A stretch of 64,000 nucleotides of DNA from Cephalopachus bancanus. Lineage: Eukaryota; Chordata; Mammalia; Primates; Tarsiidae. The position numbers and the translations under genes are program-made. The stretch is taken from the NCBI GenBank assembly GCA_027257055.1, contig JAPVLO010000162.1:1116001-1180000 (forward strand). Reading direction: 5' to 3'. The notes beneath the pieces are model-generated. The model made no database searches. It worked only from the letters and a program-made list of their open reading frames with translations, and was not told the DNA's origin. This document shows positions 23,408 to 38,455 of this stretch, piece after piece. Position 1 is the first letter of the stretch. Each line of letters begins with the position of its first letter.

Positions 23408-23683
23408 CTTTTTTGTTTTTGTTGGAGTCTCACTCTGTCACCCAGGCTGGAGTGCAGTGGAACAATCACAGCCACTGCAGCCTCGACCTGCTGGGTTCAG
23501 GTGATACTTCCGCCTCAGCCTTCCAAATAGCTGGAACTACGGGCATGCACTACCACGTCTGACTAATTTTTTGATTTATTGTAGAGATGCCTGGGCTGGT
23601 CTCGAATCCCTGGGCTCAGCAATCCTCTTGCCTCTGCCTCCCAAAGTGCTGGGATTACAGGCATGAACCACTGTGCCCGGCCT
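23408..23683 (-). mobile_element. Alu, young J-derived lineage
   Basis: Antisense dimer with 'gatttattgtagaga', inside old L1-like sequence. Near-matching flanks gtttatacttt / gtttacacttt look like a TSD. Part of the left arm after 'tagagatgcc' is deleted. Confidence 0.85.
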
Positions 23684-23689
23684 ATGTTT

Positions 23690-24010
23690 ACACTTTGAAA
23701 AATTATTTAAATAATACATGAATACAGGGTCCCTTACCAGAAAAACTTAGGCAAACCATCTCCCCTAATCCCCTCCCATCACTAGGAGAAACACTGTTAC
23801 GGATTTGATGAGCTCTTTCCAATCATTAAAAATGCATTTCATGTACATAATTGTGTCCTCAGAAAATATATAACTTTGTTTTGTAGTCTTTATTTACATA
23901 AGCCATTGTAATGCTGCACACTTCATTGGGCACTATGCTTTTCTCACTCTGTTATTTTTTGAGTTCTATCCACGTTGATACATACTGTTCCAACTCATTT
24001 CTTATAACTG
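23690..24010 (-). mobile_element. Old L1-like 3' fragment (antisense)
   Basis: 'tttgatgagctctttccaatc', 'atgtacataattgtg' and 'ttgagttctatccacgttgat' match the antisense 3' part of old L1-type LINEs. No frame is preserved. Confidence 0.45.
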
Positions 24011-24640
24011 CCAAGCAGGGTGAGAGGCCAAACCCCAGGGATCTGCCCAGGTTCAAGGAGTAGAGAGAAGAATTTGGACTTGACTAAGTTTTCTTGCAAG
24101 GCTTCTAATCGGTACAAATACACCGAATTCACTCATCTCTGCACTCCATACCCACCCCCCCCTGCCCCGCTGGGGTCGTGTGGGATTCCTGTCTTTGCAG
24201 CATCCTGTAAGGAGAGAGGATGCCACGTGGTCAGAAGAGACAAAGACCTCATGCTTACCGCTCACCGTCTGGAGGTGACCACATCTGGGCCCAACATCCA
24301 GACCCAGCATGCCAGTCTGGGGGTGCATGATTATTCGCTGCACCTTAGAACAGGCACTTGCCTGTTTGACCTCCTGTGCCATGGGCACCATTCAGGATTC
24401 CAAGGCCTCAGTCTGGCAAGACCTAAGGCAGGTAGTGTAGGATGCCAGCCCAAGTATGTGCCAGCATCTACGTATCCACCCTTTTTTGCTGGGATTTGAG
24501 ATCGCTGCTGTGTTGAATGTCTGTGCAGACGGGCTTCACAGGCAGTGAATCGCCAGCAAGGCCATTGAACCCGTTTACCCCAGACCAGCACTGGTGAGGG
24601 TGCTGTTTTCCCACATCAGTGACAACACTTGAAATAGTCA
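24010..24640. other. Unique sequence, nothing recognised
   Basis: Overlapping open frames of 159 codons (plus) and 112 and 86 codons (minus) occur, but none shows a recognisable domain, an initiation context or splice sites I would trust. Confidence 0.4.
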
Positions 24641-24839
24641 GACTTTAAAACTTTTTATTTACCTCCCCCGTCCACACGGCTGTCCAAGACAAAAACAAAG
24701 CAACACCCATGCCCTAAAGGACAAATGTAAAATCCATCCTCCCTGCCCATCTCTCCACCATCTCTCTCACCCACACCACCACAGAATCCACCGGCATGTC
24801 ATCTTCCGTTCTCAGTCGTTCTCTGCACAGCTGCAGAGT

Positions 24840-26665
24840 GCTTTCTTTAAATTAAACATTTCAAAACTTGAGACAAGAGTATAATATAATAAAAATGCCC
24901 GTGTACCCACTTTATCAAATACTCTGCTTTATCTATTTTTAACGTGCTGTTGTATTTACTTCCCATCCAGGTTTTTATACTTTTCCTACAAATTTATATA
25001 GTAGCTATAACCATAAACAACATATAGAATTGTTTTGCATATTTTTGCATATTTTGAAACTTTTTATAAATGGCATCAGACAGCATGCATTCTTCTGCAA
25101 TGTGCTTGATTTAGGTCTTGTGGTTTTAGAGGCATCCACATTGATAAATGGAGCTTTTGCTCATTTACTGTAACTGCTGCCCTGTATTCTGTTTCATAGA
25201 AACATTACCATCTATCCATTCTCCTGTGATGCTGGTTTTCATTATTAGCAATAGCGCAGAGGTAGGGAGAGCATTCCTGTACACAGTCTCTTTATGCGTG
25301 TATAGAACAGCTTCCCTGGGTTAAATGTGCCTGCAAGGAGCATGGCAGCTGCTCCTGAGCTCTGCTAGATTTTGATGAATTGCTTTTGAAAGTGGCTATA
25401 CCAGTTTACCCTCCTAACAGCACAAACACTTATTCATATTAAATGCTTAATATCCAACGATGTTATCTTGATGTGTATTGACTGTGCGATTTTCTGATTC
25501 TTGTCCAGGTCAAGCAAGTTTTCAGATGCTTATTGACCATCTGGGCTTCCACTTCTTTGAGATTTCTGTGCACATCATTTGTGATGCAAATTGTGTCTTT
25601 GTTTTTAAAAAAGTGATTTGTAAGACTTTTAAATATATACTAGATGCTAACTCCTTGGTTATTTGCATTGCAAAAATTTTCCCCAATCTGTGTTTTGTCT
25701 TTAAGTATGTTTATAGTATCTTTTATTGTACAAAAGTTTTAAGTTTTAATGAAATGAAATTCATGAATCATTTTCTGGAATTGGGAGCGTTTGTGTCTTG
25801 TTTAAGAAATTCTTCCCCTTCCAACTTGAGGTCACAAAGATTACTCTACTATATTCTTTTCTAAGAATTATAAAGTTTTGCTTTTCAAAACTCTGATCCA
25901 CATAGAGTTTTTATGTCATTATCTATGGAGATTTATTACCCCAGAAAGATAATAATTTGTCTCAGCATCATTTACGAAATCGTCCTCCTTTTCCCCATTA
26001 ATGTGATGCAACCTGCCTCATATATCAGGTTTCCAAATATGAGTGGCTCCATTTTCTCGACTCTAGTCTGTTTGCATCCATGGAGATACTTTTCTGTCGC
26101 TGTGCTAACACCACATTGTCTAAGTTAGTCGAACTGTCTAATAAATCTTCATATCATGTATGGAAAGACCCCTCCCACATACTCCACAGTTGTCTCAGCT
26201 CTTCTGTTCCTTTTGTTCTTCCACATTAATATTAGAATAGCCTTGTCAAGCTCCACAAAAAATTTCACAGGAATTTTCATTTGTGTTGGATTAAATTTAT
26301 AGATTAAATTGAGAAGAGCTGACATCTTTATGATAGTGACTTCCAATCCATGAATATTAACCATGGACATTTAAAAATCCCCATTTATTCAGATCTTTTA
26401 TGTCCTTCAATGATATTTTTGTGATTTCTCTCCATAAAGGTTTTGCATACCTTTTGCTAGATTTATTCCTAAGTTTCTTAAAGCTTATTATAATTATAAA
26501 TGATTTTTTGCTATTATATTTTTTAATTGACTATTATGTGTATATAGGAATAGTATGAGTATTTTTATGTTGACCTCTTTCAGCAACCTTGCTGAATTCT
26601 CTTATTAATTCTATTTGTTTTTCTGGGTATTTTCATGGTAAAGAATTCCTGGGAATTCCATTTTT
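24840..26665 (-). mobile_element. Old L1M, 3' UTR and ORF2 C-terminus (antisense)
   Basis: Reading the minus strand, the ORF2 C-terminal region comes first: 26370-26150 translates with 'LIYKFNPTQMKIPVKFFVEL', matching the conserved L1 'LIYRFN..PIKIP..FF.EL' motif. The 3' UTR then runs to about 24840, seen on the plus strand as 'tttaagaaattcttcccc' and 'aagtggctataccagtttac'. Many stops and indels; dead. Confidence 0.85.
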
Positions 26666-26679
26666 GCAAGTAGCACCTA

Positions 26680-27690
26680 GATACTCTTACAAGTCTTATC
26701 ACAATCATGTCTACCCTGCTGGAAACATGATTCCTCTTACACAGAAGGGAATGCAGAAAATAAGTGAAACCTCCAAGGGACCAAGTGATCTAAACCCAAG
26801 TGAAAAAATAATCATACAGGAGAAATGAAGTTGCTCTAAGTGCAAATGTTTGTATAGCAAGAAAATCTTTACAACACTAAACTTTGGGACAGGAGCAAGA
26901 AGCAGCTGAACCAATACCCATGCAATAAGCTGGAACCCTGGAAGATGGCAAAAGTAATCAGGTTAGTGCCTTGGCACCCAGAGAAAGCAAATACAAATCT
27001 TATTTGGAGAAAGACAGTCTCAATTAAGGCCTAAAGATTCCCACAGATTAGTACTAACCAAAGTGAACTCACAATCAAAACTCACCAAAGACACAGGGAA
27101 ACAAACTCATGAGTAAAAGCCAGGAGAAACAACCAACAAGAGAGTAAACTCCCCAACGATATCAGACATTGGAATCATCAAATGCATAAAATAACTGTGT
27201 ACGGGAATATGTAAGGAGACAAAAATGGGTTAGCAATAAAAGACTAACAAAATGTACTGGGAAGAACTGACATACTAATAAACATGAAGAACTTTTATAA
27301 GTAAAACATATAATTTTAATATAAAAAAGCCATAACATGGTGAATAGCATATTAGACTCAATTGAAGACTTAGTTGAAGAGAGAATTTGTGACCTGAAAG
27401 ATAAATATGAAAATACTACCAATAATTCAGCACAGATTATGACATAGAAACTAGGAAAAAAGTTAAGAGATATAAGATAATCTGGTGCATATCTAATAAG
27501 AATCCCAGAGGAGAACTGAAAAGGTAGTGGCTGAGAATTTTCTAAAATTGATGAAAAATAACAATCTTTATTTATCGCAATCAGGATACATTACCAAAAA
27601 ATCCAGTCCAAGGGTAGTGAATAGAATATCAACAAATTCTTTAACATTTCTCCCTTAAAAAGGTGGAAACTATTTCCTGTCTCTTGAATG
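26680..27690 (+). mobile_element. Old L1/HAL1-like 5' region
   Basis: A-rich sense-strand text, including 'agacttagttgaagagagaa', 'gacctgaaagataaatatg', 'agaatcccagaggagaa' and 'gaaaataacaatctttatt'-like stretches, follows the ORF1 region of old L1/HAL1. It lies head-to-tail opposite the antisense L1 before it. Non-coding now. Confidence 0.6.
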
Positions 27691-27712
27691 TAGGCTTGGT
27701 TTAATGACTTTT

Positions 27713-28004
27713 TCTTTTTTGAGTTGGAGTCTCACTCTATAGCTCAGACCGGAGTGCAGTGGCCGCTCCCGGCCACCGCAGCCTCGACCTGCTGGGCTCC
27801 AGCGATCCTTCCGCCTCAGCCTTCAGAGTAGCTGGAACCACAGGCGCGCGCTATCATGCCCGGCTAATTTTGTTTTAATTTATTGTAGAAATGAGGTCTC
27901 TCCAAGTTGCCCAGGCAGGTCTCGAACCCTGCGGGCTCAGGCAATTCACTCACCTGGGCCTCCCAAAGCGCTGGGATTACAGGCTGAGCCACCGAGCCCC
28001 GCCA
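27713..28004 (-). mobile_element. Alu, young J-derived lineage
   Basis: Antisense full dimer with 'ccgctcccggccaccgcagc' and 'gctgagccaccgagccccgc'. TSD tttaatgactttt (27700-27712) / tttaatgacttct (28005-28017). CpGs are well kept. Confidence 0.92.
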
Positions 28005-28009
28005 TTTAA

Positions 28010-29380
28010 TGACTTCTTAGTTTTTCTTTTCTATTTGTGTGTTGTCTTTTCCTCCTTCTTTCTTGAGAATTTCCTCATCTGACACTCCAATTTATTCCTC
28101 AGCCTGTAATTATCCTTTTATGTTGTTTATTTTCACTATTATATTTTCCATATCTAATATTGTATTTCAGCTGTTACATTTTTCAAATCTAATGCTGTAT
28201 TTCTGCTTGGTACTTTTTTGTTTTCTTATTCTGTTTCCCATTGCGTATATCATGCTATGCTTATGAGGCTAATTAGAAATTTTTGGTCCATCTGTTCTAA
28301 TATTTATGCTTCTGATGGAATAAAAAATACAGTATGTTGTTTTTCTTTTGAAATATTCGTGGCTCCTCTGTGCTGATTTTTTTCCTTGGAGCACTGGCTA
28401 TTTTGACAGGCAATGCAGAGGCCAGACCTCTGAGCTTGTTATTCCCAATGACCTCTGTGGGCATAGGGTGCAGCAGGCGAGATTTAGGGTAAAAAGCCCC
28501 AGATATCAGAAACCTCAACTCCTCACCCACAAAACAACTTTTTGTGTCAGGGCATCACTCTTCATATTCCCACTCCTCTCCCTAGAGACAAGCAGCCGTA
28601 GGATGTGAAATTATAATGTATCAGCCTTGGGGGTTGATAGAGGAAGAGAGGAGAAAGAAACTACCCAAGGATAGTTATTCCCTATATATTTTTCTCAGCT
28701 CCTCACAAGTGGAGGGTTTCTAATTTTACGCTTGATGACCCCAGACCAGAGGTCTGAGTCACAGTAACTGTGCGCAGAGCAGGTACCATTTTTCCCAACC
28801 CAATGGCAGAGAAGCATCAAGAGAACAACTCCAACAGTTCCCAGGGGTTTCTTAGAGCTTTCTTGTATTTTTCCCAAATAGTTTCTCTGGCATTGTTCTC
28901 TAGAAAAGGAGCCAGAAGTTGTGCTAGTTCAGCTCCTTGGTCAGAAACAGAATTGCATTCTCCTCTCATTTCATGAATGCAAAACTTCTCTTTTGCCTTT
29001 GAAGATATGTATGATACCTCATTTTTTACAAAGTTTGCTTCTGCTGTCATAGTCTGTTTCTGCCAGCTTGCTCTTTTCATGCTGTTTTGCCTTCTATCTT
29101 TCATGTTAGGAACTTTCTTCAGATGTTGAGTCCTTGCCAGTTTATGACCAAGGCAAGAAGTTACAAAGCTGTCTGAAAGCTCTGAGCCCATGAGAGGGGT
29201 GGGGGTGGGGAGCCGTCTGGATGAATGGTTTGGCGTACTCCAGTGTCAGTACTTTTAGGTCTTTCTTTCTGAAAACCCAATAGGAAAGAAGGCTAGGCAG
29301 TTTCAGCATTTGTGAGGCATATATTAACTTAATTCCCTTCTTCTTGGATACAGTCTTCATGCCTAGTTTTTTTAGTCCGA
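28010..29380 (-). mobile_element. Probable old L1 5' region (antisense), poorly classified
   Basis: 28010-28330 looks like the antisense 5' region of old L1 ('ccatatctaatattgtatttc', 'tctgttctaatatttatgc'). The rest, to 29380, is unclassified. It keeps an open minus-strand frame of 124 codons (29191-28817) with lysine-rich, coiled-coil-like composition, possibly a relic of a LINE ORF1-like sequence. No known motif was seen. Confidence 0.35.
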
Positions 29381-30000
29381 TAAAACAATCCCCTCGATTT
29401 CTGCCAGGGTGGGAAGGGGCATTGCTCTGCAGTGTATAGCTGGGGGAGGGTGGAGATCTCGGGTCTAAGTGCTTCCTAAACGGCTTTCAACCAGTTATCC
29501 CTATTTATCCGCATCGGTCACACCCTGTCCCAGCAGTAGCAGAGGCTGCCAGTTCCTAAGCCCTTTGAGGATGCTGCTGGGTAGATCAGGTGGTGCCCTA
29601 CTTAACCACTGTCAATTTGGGATATGGCACTCTTGCACCTGCTAAGTCAGCAACTTCTTGTCCATCTGCTTCCCAGTTTCTAAAATGTTATTGCTGGTAA
29701 CTTATTTCCCTCTTGTCTTTGTGAATTTATGTCTATTTAAAAAAAAACCCAAAAAACCCTTTACTGTAGTTTTAGTGGGATATCAGAAGGGAGAAAAATT
29801 AGATTCATGTGTTCAATCCGTCATCTTTACCTGAAAGTCTAAATTTTTCATATAGAACATCATCACATCTGCAACTAAGGGCGGTGTTTGCTCTTTCTTT
29901 CGACTCTTACACCTTTTGTTTTGTTTTGTTTTTGTCATTTTGGGTGCATACACTCTCTGATGTTGTAGAAGGAATGTTTATTTCTGTAGGAATGATGTAA

Positions 30001-30273
<273 letters not shown>

Positions 30274-30639
30274 TAAGGACCCGGGCTCCCTCCATTCCTT
30301 CTCCTTCATCTTCAATACAAGACTCACATTTCATGGTCCAAAATGGCTGCTCTAATTTTAGACAGCAAGTCTACACTCCAGGAAGCAAGAAAGAGAAAAA
30401 GGAAAGGGAAGGGCATGCCCCTTTCCTTTAAGGACTTACATCAGAAGTTTTACATATTATTTCTATTTACATTTCATTGGCCTGAGCTGATTCATGGAGT
30501 CACATCCACCTGAAAGGGAGCCTGGGAAATGTAGTTTTAAAATTTTAGACAGTTATGTGCTTGGCTAATCTGGTGTCTAGTCTTTCCTTTTCTGTAGTGA
30601 TACTAATACCTCTTTTCATCCTTGATATAACTTATGCCT

Positions 30640-31770
30640 TTTCTCTTATTTCTCAACCTATTTTTATTTTGCTGATCTCTATTATTTGTTTTATAGTTAG
30701 TTAATTTCTACTCTTGTCTTTATTATTTCCTTCCATTTATCTTTTGTTAGTTTTTTCTGGCACTTTGAAGTGAACACAACTTAATTATTGCTAATTTTTC
30801 TTGCTTAATACATTTAAGACTATCATAAATAATAAAACTTAAAAATTGATTTAAGACTATATATTTACCATTAAATACCACTTTAACTGCATTCCACAAG
30901 TTTTGATATAGAGTACTGTCATTGTTATTCAATCATAAATACTTGGTACATTCTACTTGATTTCCTCTTCAAACCATAAATTACTTAAAGGTTTTCAAAA
31001 TGTGAAGATGGTATTTGTTTGTTTGGTTTATCTTTACTACATTTTGAAGCATTTTAAACATTTAATTGCATTTTAGTCAGGGAAAATGGTCTGTAGGATA
31101 TCTATTTTTGAAACTCATTTAAAATAATTCTTGCGTCTTTTAAAAGAATGTATAGTGTCTCTTAATTTGGTGCTGGTTTCTAAATATATCTGTTGGAACC
31201 TCCTGTTAAATTGTTTATTTGATCTATCAGGTTCTATAGAGAGGTTTGTTAAAATCTCTCAATATGACTATGGTTTTATTATTTCCTCCTTGTAATTCTG
31301 TCAGTTTTTGCTTTATATATATTTGGGCTATGTTGTAAGATGCATGCAAGTATTTTCCATCTTTTTGGATTGTTCCTTTTATGAATAAGTGATGTTCCTC
31401 TTTATCCCCATTAGTAAGACTGTATTAAAATCTACTTTGTCTGATATTAAAATTGCTATACCAACTTCCTTTGGTTAGTATTCTATGATATATTCTTCCA
31501 TGTCCTTAATTTCAATCTTATTTTATGGTTTTAAGTATGTTACTTATAAGCAGAATACAGTTTGGGTCTTAAAATTTCAATCTCGTTAACTTAACCAACT
31601 TGCCTTTAATTTGATTACTGATATATTTGGACTAATTTCCATCATCTTGTTTTGCTATATATGTTTACATCATTTTTCTTTGCTTCTTTTTTCTCCTCCT
31701 TGCCTTCTGTTGCATTGATCAAGTATTCTACATTTCTTTAGCTGATTTGAAAGATAAAGATTGTATTTCT
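30640..31770 (-). mobile_element. Old L1 ORF2 fragment (antisense)
   Basis: Recognisable antisense L1 text in order: 'cattccacaagttttgatat', 'ggtctgtaggatatct', 'cctgttaaattgtttatttga', 'aaatctactttgtctgatat' and 'ttataagcagaatacagtttg'. Riddled with stops. Confidence 0.8.
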
Positions 31771-31810
31771 TTTCCTTGAATTATTAACTTTATATACCTA
31801 TATATATCGC

Positions 31811-32191
31811 TGCAGTCCCAAATCAGACAGGGTGTGCTCATGTTTACCTATTCTGAAGAAATCACTCAGAGGACAGGTTGGTAAAGGCATGGGTTTATTA
31901 TTACTTACAGGAGAGAACTGATGGTGACTGGTCGGTACAAAGCTTCTTGACCCCAACAGATGTGGGGAGAGGTTATATACCGCCAGTGTGAGAAAGGGAG
32001 CAAGACACAACAATAGCATTAGGTATAAAGAAGCAGAAACAAAGACATTGACTCTCAGTAACTGCCTTGAGTTCACAGATGTACATATCTTCAAGGGCAT
32101 TTCAACTAGGAGATGGCCTTGGCCAGGGGTCATCCTCCCAGTTGAGAAACAGTCATTAGCAGTGGAAGGGAGGAGGGGCATAGGTCCTGCA
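31811..32191 (-). mobile_element. Solo LTR (antisense)
   Basis: On the minus strand the unit begins TGCAGGACC and ends GGGACTGCA, a TG...CA LTR of 381 bp. It contains a TATA-like 'tatataacc' (complement near 31973-31981), then an AATAAA signal (complement near 31893-31900) and a short U5-like end. No internal retroviral sequence is present, so it is a solo LTR of uncertain class. No clear TSD was found. Confidence 0.65.
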
Positions 32192-32256
32192 TTTATATAT
32201 ATGTATATTTATTTATTTATAATATATATATTTATTTATAAATGCAGGACCTATGC
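32178..32256. repeat. 20-bp perfect inverted repeat at LTR edge
   Basis: 32178-32197 is the exact reverse complement of 32237-32256. The 39-nt loop is almost pure A/T. The left arm is the last 14 bp of the LTR plus 6 bp of flank; the right arm is an extra, inverted copy of that edge. Confidence 0.95.
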
Positions 32257-32264
32257 ATATATGT

Positions 32265-32549
<285 letters not shown>

Positions 32550-32616
32550 ATATCTTTATATTTTTAATAGGCTTGTTTAACTATAAAGTATTCTTACCTT
32601 GTCAAAAGCTAGTCTT

Positions 32617-32931
32617 CTTTCTTTCTCTCTTTCTTTCTTTCTTTCTTTTTTTTTGAGTGGGAGTCTCACTCTGTCGCTCAGACTAGAGTGTAGTGTCACG
32701 CTCTTGGCCACCGCAGCCTTGACCTGCTGGGCTCCAGTGATCCTTCCGCCTCAGCCTTCCAAGTAGCTGGAACTACAGGCGCGCACTACTACACCCAGCT
32801 AATTTTTGCTTTATTGTAGAGATGAGGTCTCGCCAAGTTGCCCGGGCGGGTCTTGAACCCGTGGGGTCAGGCCATTCACTCACCTCGGCCTCCCAAAATG
32901 CGGCATTACAGGCTGAGCCACCAAGCCCGGC
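32617..32931 (-). mobile_element. Alu, young J-derived lineage, (TTTC)n tail
   Basis: Antisense dimer whose tail, read on the plus strand, has expanded to a (TTTC)n microsatellite (32617-32645). Markers include 'gctttattgtagaga' and 'aggctgagccaccaagccc'. Flanks aaagctagt / aaagcttagt may be a TSD. Confidence 0.88.
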
Positions 32932-32939
32932 AAAGCTTA

Positions 32940-34180
32940 GTATTTCTATTCTGCAAGTCCATTAGTTTATTTTAATCACCAACCGAACACCACTCTTCCC
33001 TGTATTTTTATTGTCTTTTGAGAATTTTCATTTCACCTTTTTTAAGTCACAAAAGCTTTCTTTTTAAAGGAGGAAATTAATTAAATTTATGAACATTTTA
33101 TCAATGTCTGTGCTCACCATTGCTGACTGCAGCCCACACCTTCCTTCTGGGTTCATTTCTCTTCTTGCTGAATTACTTTTCCTTGTAGTGAACATCTGTG
33201 GGAGGTAAGTTCTCTTTGTCTTTGTATTTCTGAAAATGTCTTTATTTCGTCTTTGTTCCTAGATGATAATTTAGCCCCATATTAACTCAGGGTTTTAAAG
33301 ATATTACTCCATTGTAAGAAGTAGGCCAACAGTCTAAGAACCATGCAGTTAGGTGGGTTTTATCTTTTCCCTGTGATAGCATTTCCTATTGTCTGGCTAT
33401 TCTTCATGCTCTGCAGTTTCAGTACAATGTATCTGGATGTAGACTTATTTTTATTTACCTTGCTTGGAACCCGGAGTGCTCTCATAATCAAAGAATGCAC
33501 GTCCACTTCAGTCCAGGACATTCTCAGCCTTACTGCTCCAAACATGACTTCTCCGTTCTTTTCTTCTGAGATTCCTATTTTCATAGTTGGAGCCTTTCAA
33601 CCAATCATGCGTGTGTCTTAATTAGTCCTTCTTGTAATCTCCCCATCAGTCTGTGCTGCATTCTAGGCTGATGCGTTTTGACTGTCTTCAAATTCACTGT
33701 TACACTCTTTGATTCCATTTTGGAATCTATCCTATAACATTTTTCAACAGCTAATTTTCTTTTTTTTCATCTCAAGATAGTTACTTCTTGGTTCATTTCT
33801 GCCTATCTGAATGTCTTGTTCTTTATTTAATAGAAGTTATTCCTTCAGTCATTTGTTTGAGCTCCCTAAACATATTTATTTAAAATAATTGTCATACTAT
33901 TCTATAAAGTTAATGTCATCTGCAGTGACTTCATCTTCTGATTGTAGATTTTGCTGTCTTTCTCAGCATTAGAATTCCTTATGTGTTTTATAATACTCAG
34001 TGGGAGGTTTCAATGGTTTGAGGTTTGTTCTCTTTCTTTCTATGTCCACCTCTCTCTTTTTGACATCTTTTGTTGTTATGGTGTCTACCCGACTCCCCTG
34101 GACCCCTATTCTAGAACTAAAATTTTAAATACATCATTGCCTCCACCTTTGTGGGACTTAAGTGTTACTGGGGAAGAATA
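32940..34180 (-). mobile_element. Old L1/HAL1-like sequence (antisense)
   Basis: T-rich text with 'tgaaaatgtctttatttcg', 'gataatttagccccatatt', 'aagatattactccattgt' and 'tcagtgggaggtttcaatgg' follows the antisense 5'/ORF1 region of old L1-type LINEs. No coding frame is left. Confidence 0.6.
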
Positions 34181-34196
34181 AACAATAACCAAGTCA

Positions 34197-35999
<1,803 letters not shown>

Positions 36000-36000
<1 letters not shown>

Positions 36001-36140
36001 TAGCCTTACCACTATCCTTGTGGCAGGTGCCTTAATGAATCCGTGTGCCTGGGAAGAAAAAGACCTCTGGAGAGGTAAATGACTTGCCCCGCATCTCCCA
36101 AGCAAGTCGGATTTGAACTTGGGTCTGTGACTGATACATC
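36000..36140 (-). mobile_element. MIR-like fragment
   Basis: 'gccttaccactatccttgtgg', 'gagaggtaaatgacttgccc' and 'gcaagtcggatttgaacttgg' follow the antisense MIR order. Confidence 0.65.
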
Positions 36141-37210
36141 GCAGAGGAGGGCCCTCACGCAGCCCGGCGGGAGGGGGAGCCGGCTGAGGACTCCTCCCGG
36201 AGAAGCAGCCGGAAAAGGCCAGCGTCTGAGCCAGGAGGGAAGGGAGTCCCTGCCCCGGAGCCTTCCTCCGGCCCCGAGGTGCGTTCCTGACCCGAAACAG
36301 GCCGGGGACACTGGCCCCGGGTAGGGCATTCCCTGGGGCCTGGGGCCGTCCCAGCTGCGCCTTGGCGCAGAGTCGGAATCCAGGGTCCGCGGGCCGGCTG
36401 CTCCCCACCCTGCCACGCCCCTTTCTTCACACCCCCCAGACAGACGGCCGAGGCCACCCGCGCGGGCTCGCCCTCCTCCTGGGCTTTGAACTTTGGGACC
36501 ATCGGAGGGACCGCGGCGCGCTAGACCTGCGGAGCTCGCCTAGGTCGCGGCGTAACTGGGCACGGCGCGTGCGTTCGGCGGATCGAGACTCGTCAAGGGC
36601 CTGCGCTGCTTCCGAAGCAAAGCGCCCACCAAGGCTGTGGTTTGCTGGGAACGCGCGGGGAGGGAACCCGGGCGCCTCTGGGGTGCGCCCCGCAGCGCCC
36701 CGCGGGCTCCCGCGCCCCCGACGCTGAGCTCGCGCGCCCCCTGGTGGGCGCTTCGGGCACTGCGCGGCGCCGCGCCAGCCCCCAGGACCCGAGGCTCCCT
36801 CCAAATCGAGGGGAGGCCCGCCCCGCCCTCAGGCTCCCCCTCGGCCCCCCGGACTCGTTCCCACGCTGCAGAAGCCTCGGGCCTTCGCCCTGCTTCATGC
36901 GCGGGGCCCCAGCTCACCCTCCCCCGCGCTCCCGGGAACTCCGACTGGGCTCCGGGCAGTGCAGGCAGGAGGTGGAAACAGGGGCCCACCCAGACACCCC
37001 ATTCCAGAGGCACCGCTCACAGCCTGCCCCTGGCTTGAGGCGGCTCCGGGAGCAGCTTGTGTTGCCGCTGAAGCCGGGGGCTTTTCCAAATAGGACCCCT
37101 AAGTGAGGCTCCGGCCTTCAGGGTGTCATTCATGTCCTCCCCTCTCCCCCGCTCCTGCGAAGAAGGAAGGAGAGCGCGGATGGACGATCTGGCGCGATTT
37201 CCCAGGAGAG
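36140..37210. promoter_or_regulatory. CpG island 2, candidate promoter/enhancer
   Basis: About 1.1 kb of very high GC with dense CpG, peaking around 36440-36860 ('cgcggcgc', 'gcgcgcccc'). It is repeat-free on the right of the MIR fragment. No TATA or initiator is obvious. Overlapping Arg/Pro/Ala-rich frames occur on both strands, as expected by composition. Confidence 0.6.
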
Positions 37211-37479
37211 GAGACAGGCGCTGGCCCTTTAAGACTCGCCCTGGGGACACTCATGACGAGGGTGGCTGTCCGTCATATGAGGACGATTGGGATAAACCAG
37301 TCCTCCCCTCCACTTCAAAGACAGCACAGATAATTTGAAGAAGAAAAGAAAAATGTTTCTGTGTACAAAGAAAAAAAAAACCCACTGATATCCTGAGAAA
37401 GACTCAAGGATATTTTAGAGCCATAAAAACAAGAACAGAACGCTTTAATGAAGGGAACAAAATAAGAATTCAGTAAGTT

Positions 37480-38400
37480 AAAAATATGCCTGCCAAAATA
37501 CCAAACGTCAAACTCCACTAGCCAGTCCATCCTTTCTCCAACCTCTTGACCCCTGACCTCTTCCCCAGTAATTTCCACCCGCCTGAGGCAGCCACCCCAC
37601 GGTGGTATCATAGACATTGTCCTCACCAACCCCACACCTCTTGAAAATGTCCGTTTCAGCATCCCACTCACCTCTTACTGCTCCCATGTTTTCAGAAAGT
37701 TCCCTCTAATGTTCCGATTATGTGATATAATCTGGTAATGGGACTATAATCCCCTCATCTTTAAAATCACCCCCTTGCCTACATCCTCATTCCCTGTGTC
37801 CCCCTCCCTTATTTTCTTTTCCTGACCAAACCCCAGCTTTTGTTAAATCCAGGATTCTGTGTCTTTCACATCCCCACCTGAGCCACCCACCGAAGGAGGT
37901 GGCTGCTGGCACTTGGAATTCGGGACCGCCTCAAAAGGGGCCTCCCTTACTCCAGCAGCTTGCCTGCATTACCCTGTTCAATGCGCTCTCCTCTCCCTCT
38001 GTGAACACTTCGCAGCTCCTCTCCTCAATCTCCAGTACTCCTTCACGGACAGATGCCCTGGCTTCCATCTTTCTTTATACGATACAAACGAGACCTGGAA
38101 CGTCCTTGCTTCTAATTTCACTGGGGGTTTCTGTGCAGAGACAGGGCAGCATCCCACGCCCTCTTATTAGCCTGAAGACCGCCATCCGTAATTATCCCCT
38201 TTATCTCATTGTACATGCATTTTTTCCTATGTACTGGATTCTTCCTATTAGCACACAAATAGGTCACAACAAGAGTCATCTTACAAGGAAAAAAGAAAAC
38301 TCCCTTGACCCCATACCCTACCTGCAGGAATGATCCCATTTCTCTGATGTCTTCTACAGCAAAGCTCCTCAAAAGTCCTGCCCACAGTGCCTGTCTCCAC
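37480..38400. other. Pyrimidine-rich, unclassified, possibly L2- or ERV-derived
   Basis: Long C/T-rich stretch resembling the coding strand of decayed retroelements ('cctcttgacccctgacctc', 'tcaatctccagtactcc'). I cannot place it in a family. Frames of 103 and 144 codons overlap with no recognised motif. Confidence 0.35.
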
Positions 38401-38455
38401 TTACTCTTTCCGCACTTACTTGTATTTAATTTATTTATATTACTGTATTAATTAT

